DNA from: Roseivirga sp. UBA6061
Lineage (GTDB): Bacteria > Bacteroidota > Bacteroidia > Cytophagales > Cyclobacteriaceae
Assembly: GCA_002427745.1 (NCBI GenBank)
Contig: DIYF01000012.1
Location: forward strand, 1 to 7,251
Direction of reading: 5' to 3'
DNA: 7,251 nt
Under the pieces are notes generated by a model. That model did not search any database. It was not told the DNA's origin and saw only the letters and a program-made list of their open reading frames with translations. Each line of letters begins with the position of its first letter. Within the stretch, counting starts at the first letter, position 1. This document shows positions 7,010-7,251 of this stretch, one piece after another. A program made the position numbers and the translations under genes.

Positions 7010-7251
7010 TTATTTATTTCGGCTGAGATCGTTGCCGGATTTACTTCTGGGGCCTGCCTCCATGTTTTGATGCAGATAGCGTGTCAGCAATTCTCTCAGG
7101 TGTCGTGAGGTATTTTGTCCTTCATAAATTCCATGCGAGCGGTTTGGGTAAGCCATCATGGAGAAAAATTTATTGTGTTTGATCAGTTCATTGATCACCA
7201 CTTCGGTATTTTGGTAATGCACATTATCATCTCCGGTTCCGTGTACCAGGA
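7010..7251 (-). CDS. S9 family peptidase (DPP IV/prolyl oligopeptidase-like), C-terminal part
   Basis: The last 79 codons of a gene that continues past the right edge; its start and its own propeller domain are not seen. The reading frame runs unbroken through the edge. The visible part starts LVHGTGDDNVHYQN, the conserved region carrying the catalytic Asp (first Asp of GDDN, codon 7229-7231), and continues to NRSHGIYEG with the catalytic His (codon 7133-7135). The Asp-to-His distance is 32 residues, the same as I recall between Asp708 and His740 of human DPP IV, which supports the S9B subfamily. The nucleophile Ser would lie outside the window. Such enzymes remove N-terminal Xaa-Pro or Xaa-Ala dipeptides and in Bacteroidota are usually exported to the periplasm. 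A basic, probably disordered tail (about 20 residues, ending SRNK) follows the last helix. An in-frame GTG at 7222-7220 is the internal Val of GDDNV and not a start. It is the most upstream visible gene of the operon. Confidence 0.93.
   Translation of the reverse strand, partial: LVHGTGDDNVHYQNTEVVINELIKHNKFFSMMAYPNRSHGIYEGQNTSRHLRELLTRYLHQNMEAGPRSKSGNDLSRNK

Noticed and set aside
7010..7222. A separate 70-residue small protein starting at the GTG at 7222
   Set aside because: The frame stays open upstream to the window edge and encodes LVHGTGDDN, the conserved S9 catalytic-Asp region, so the GTG is an internal Val codon.

Overview
The window looks like a chromosomal fragment from a member of the Bacteroidota, most likely a marine or free-living Cytophagales-type heterotroph. 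This is inferred from gene content: a DPP IV-like S9 peptidase, a very long Asp-box (BNR) propeller protein, an aminopeptidase P of the environmental Bacteroidota type and a GH63-like lipoprotein. It is also inferred from the poor Shine-Dalgarno sequences before the starts. No rRNA, tRNA or marker gene is present, so the taxon cannot be fixed.

Everything coding reads on the minus strand, so transcription runs from high to low coordinates. In order: (1) 7251-7010, the last 79 codons of an S9 prolyl-oligopeptidase/DPP IV-family peptidase, cut by the window edge but including its catalytic Asp and His; (2) 6990-3796, a 1064-residue exported protein built from eleven Asp-box-like motifs, a FlgD/Fn3-like domain and a helical C-terminus; (3) 3760-2363, a complete M24B Xaa-Pro aminopeptidase/prolidase with all five metal ligands; (4) 2349-331, a GH63-like clan GH-G glucosidase with a lipoprotein signal. 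The gaps are 19, 35 and 13 bases with no terminator-like element in them, so this reads as one operon whose promoter lies beyond the right edge.

Positions 1-330 are visibly A+T-richer and hold no convincing gene. They contain two perfect 8-bp inverted repeats (134-158 and 259-281). The first could end the operon's transcript, although its U-tract is short.

A plausible reading is a nutrient-scavenging unit. An exported DPP-like peptidase releases Xaa-Pro dipeptides, the signal-less M24B enzyme processes proline-containing peptides in the cytoplasm, the propeller protein binds a polymer or another protein outside the inner membrane, and the lipoprotein glucosidase trims alpha-glucosides. This link is inference from adjacency. 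All four families are known, and I see no clear sign of a new defence, mobile or RNA-based system. The most interesting points are the architecture of the propeller protein and the mixed peptidase/glycosidase operon.
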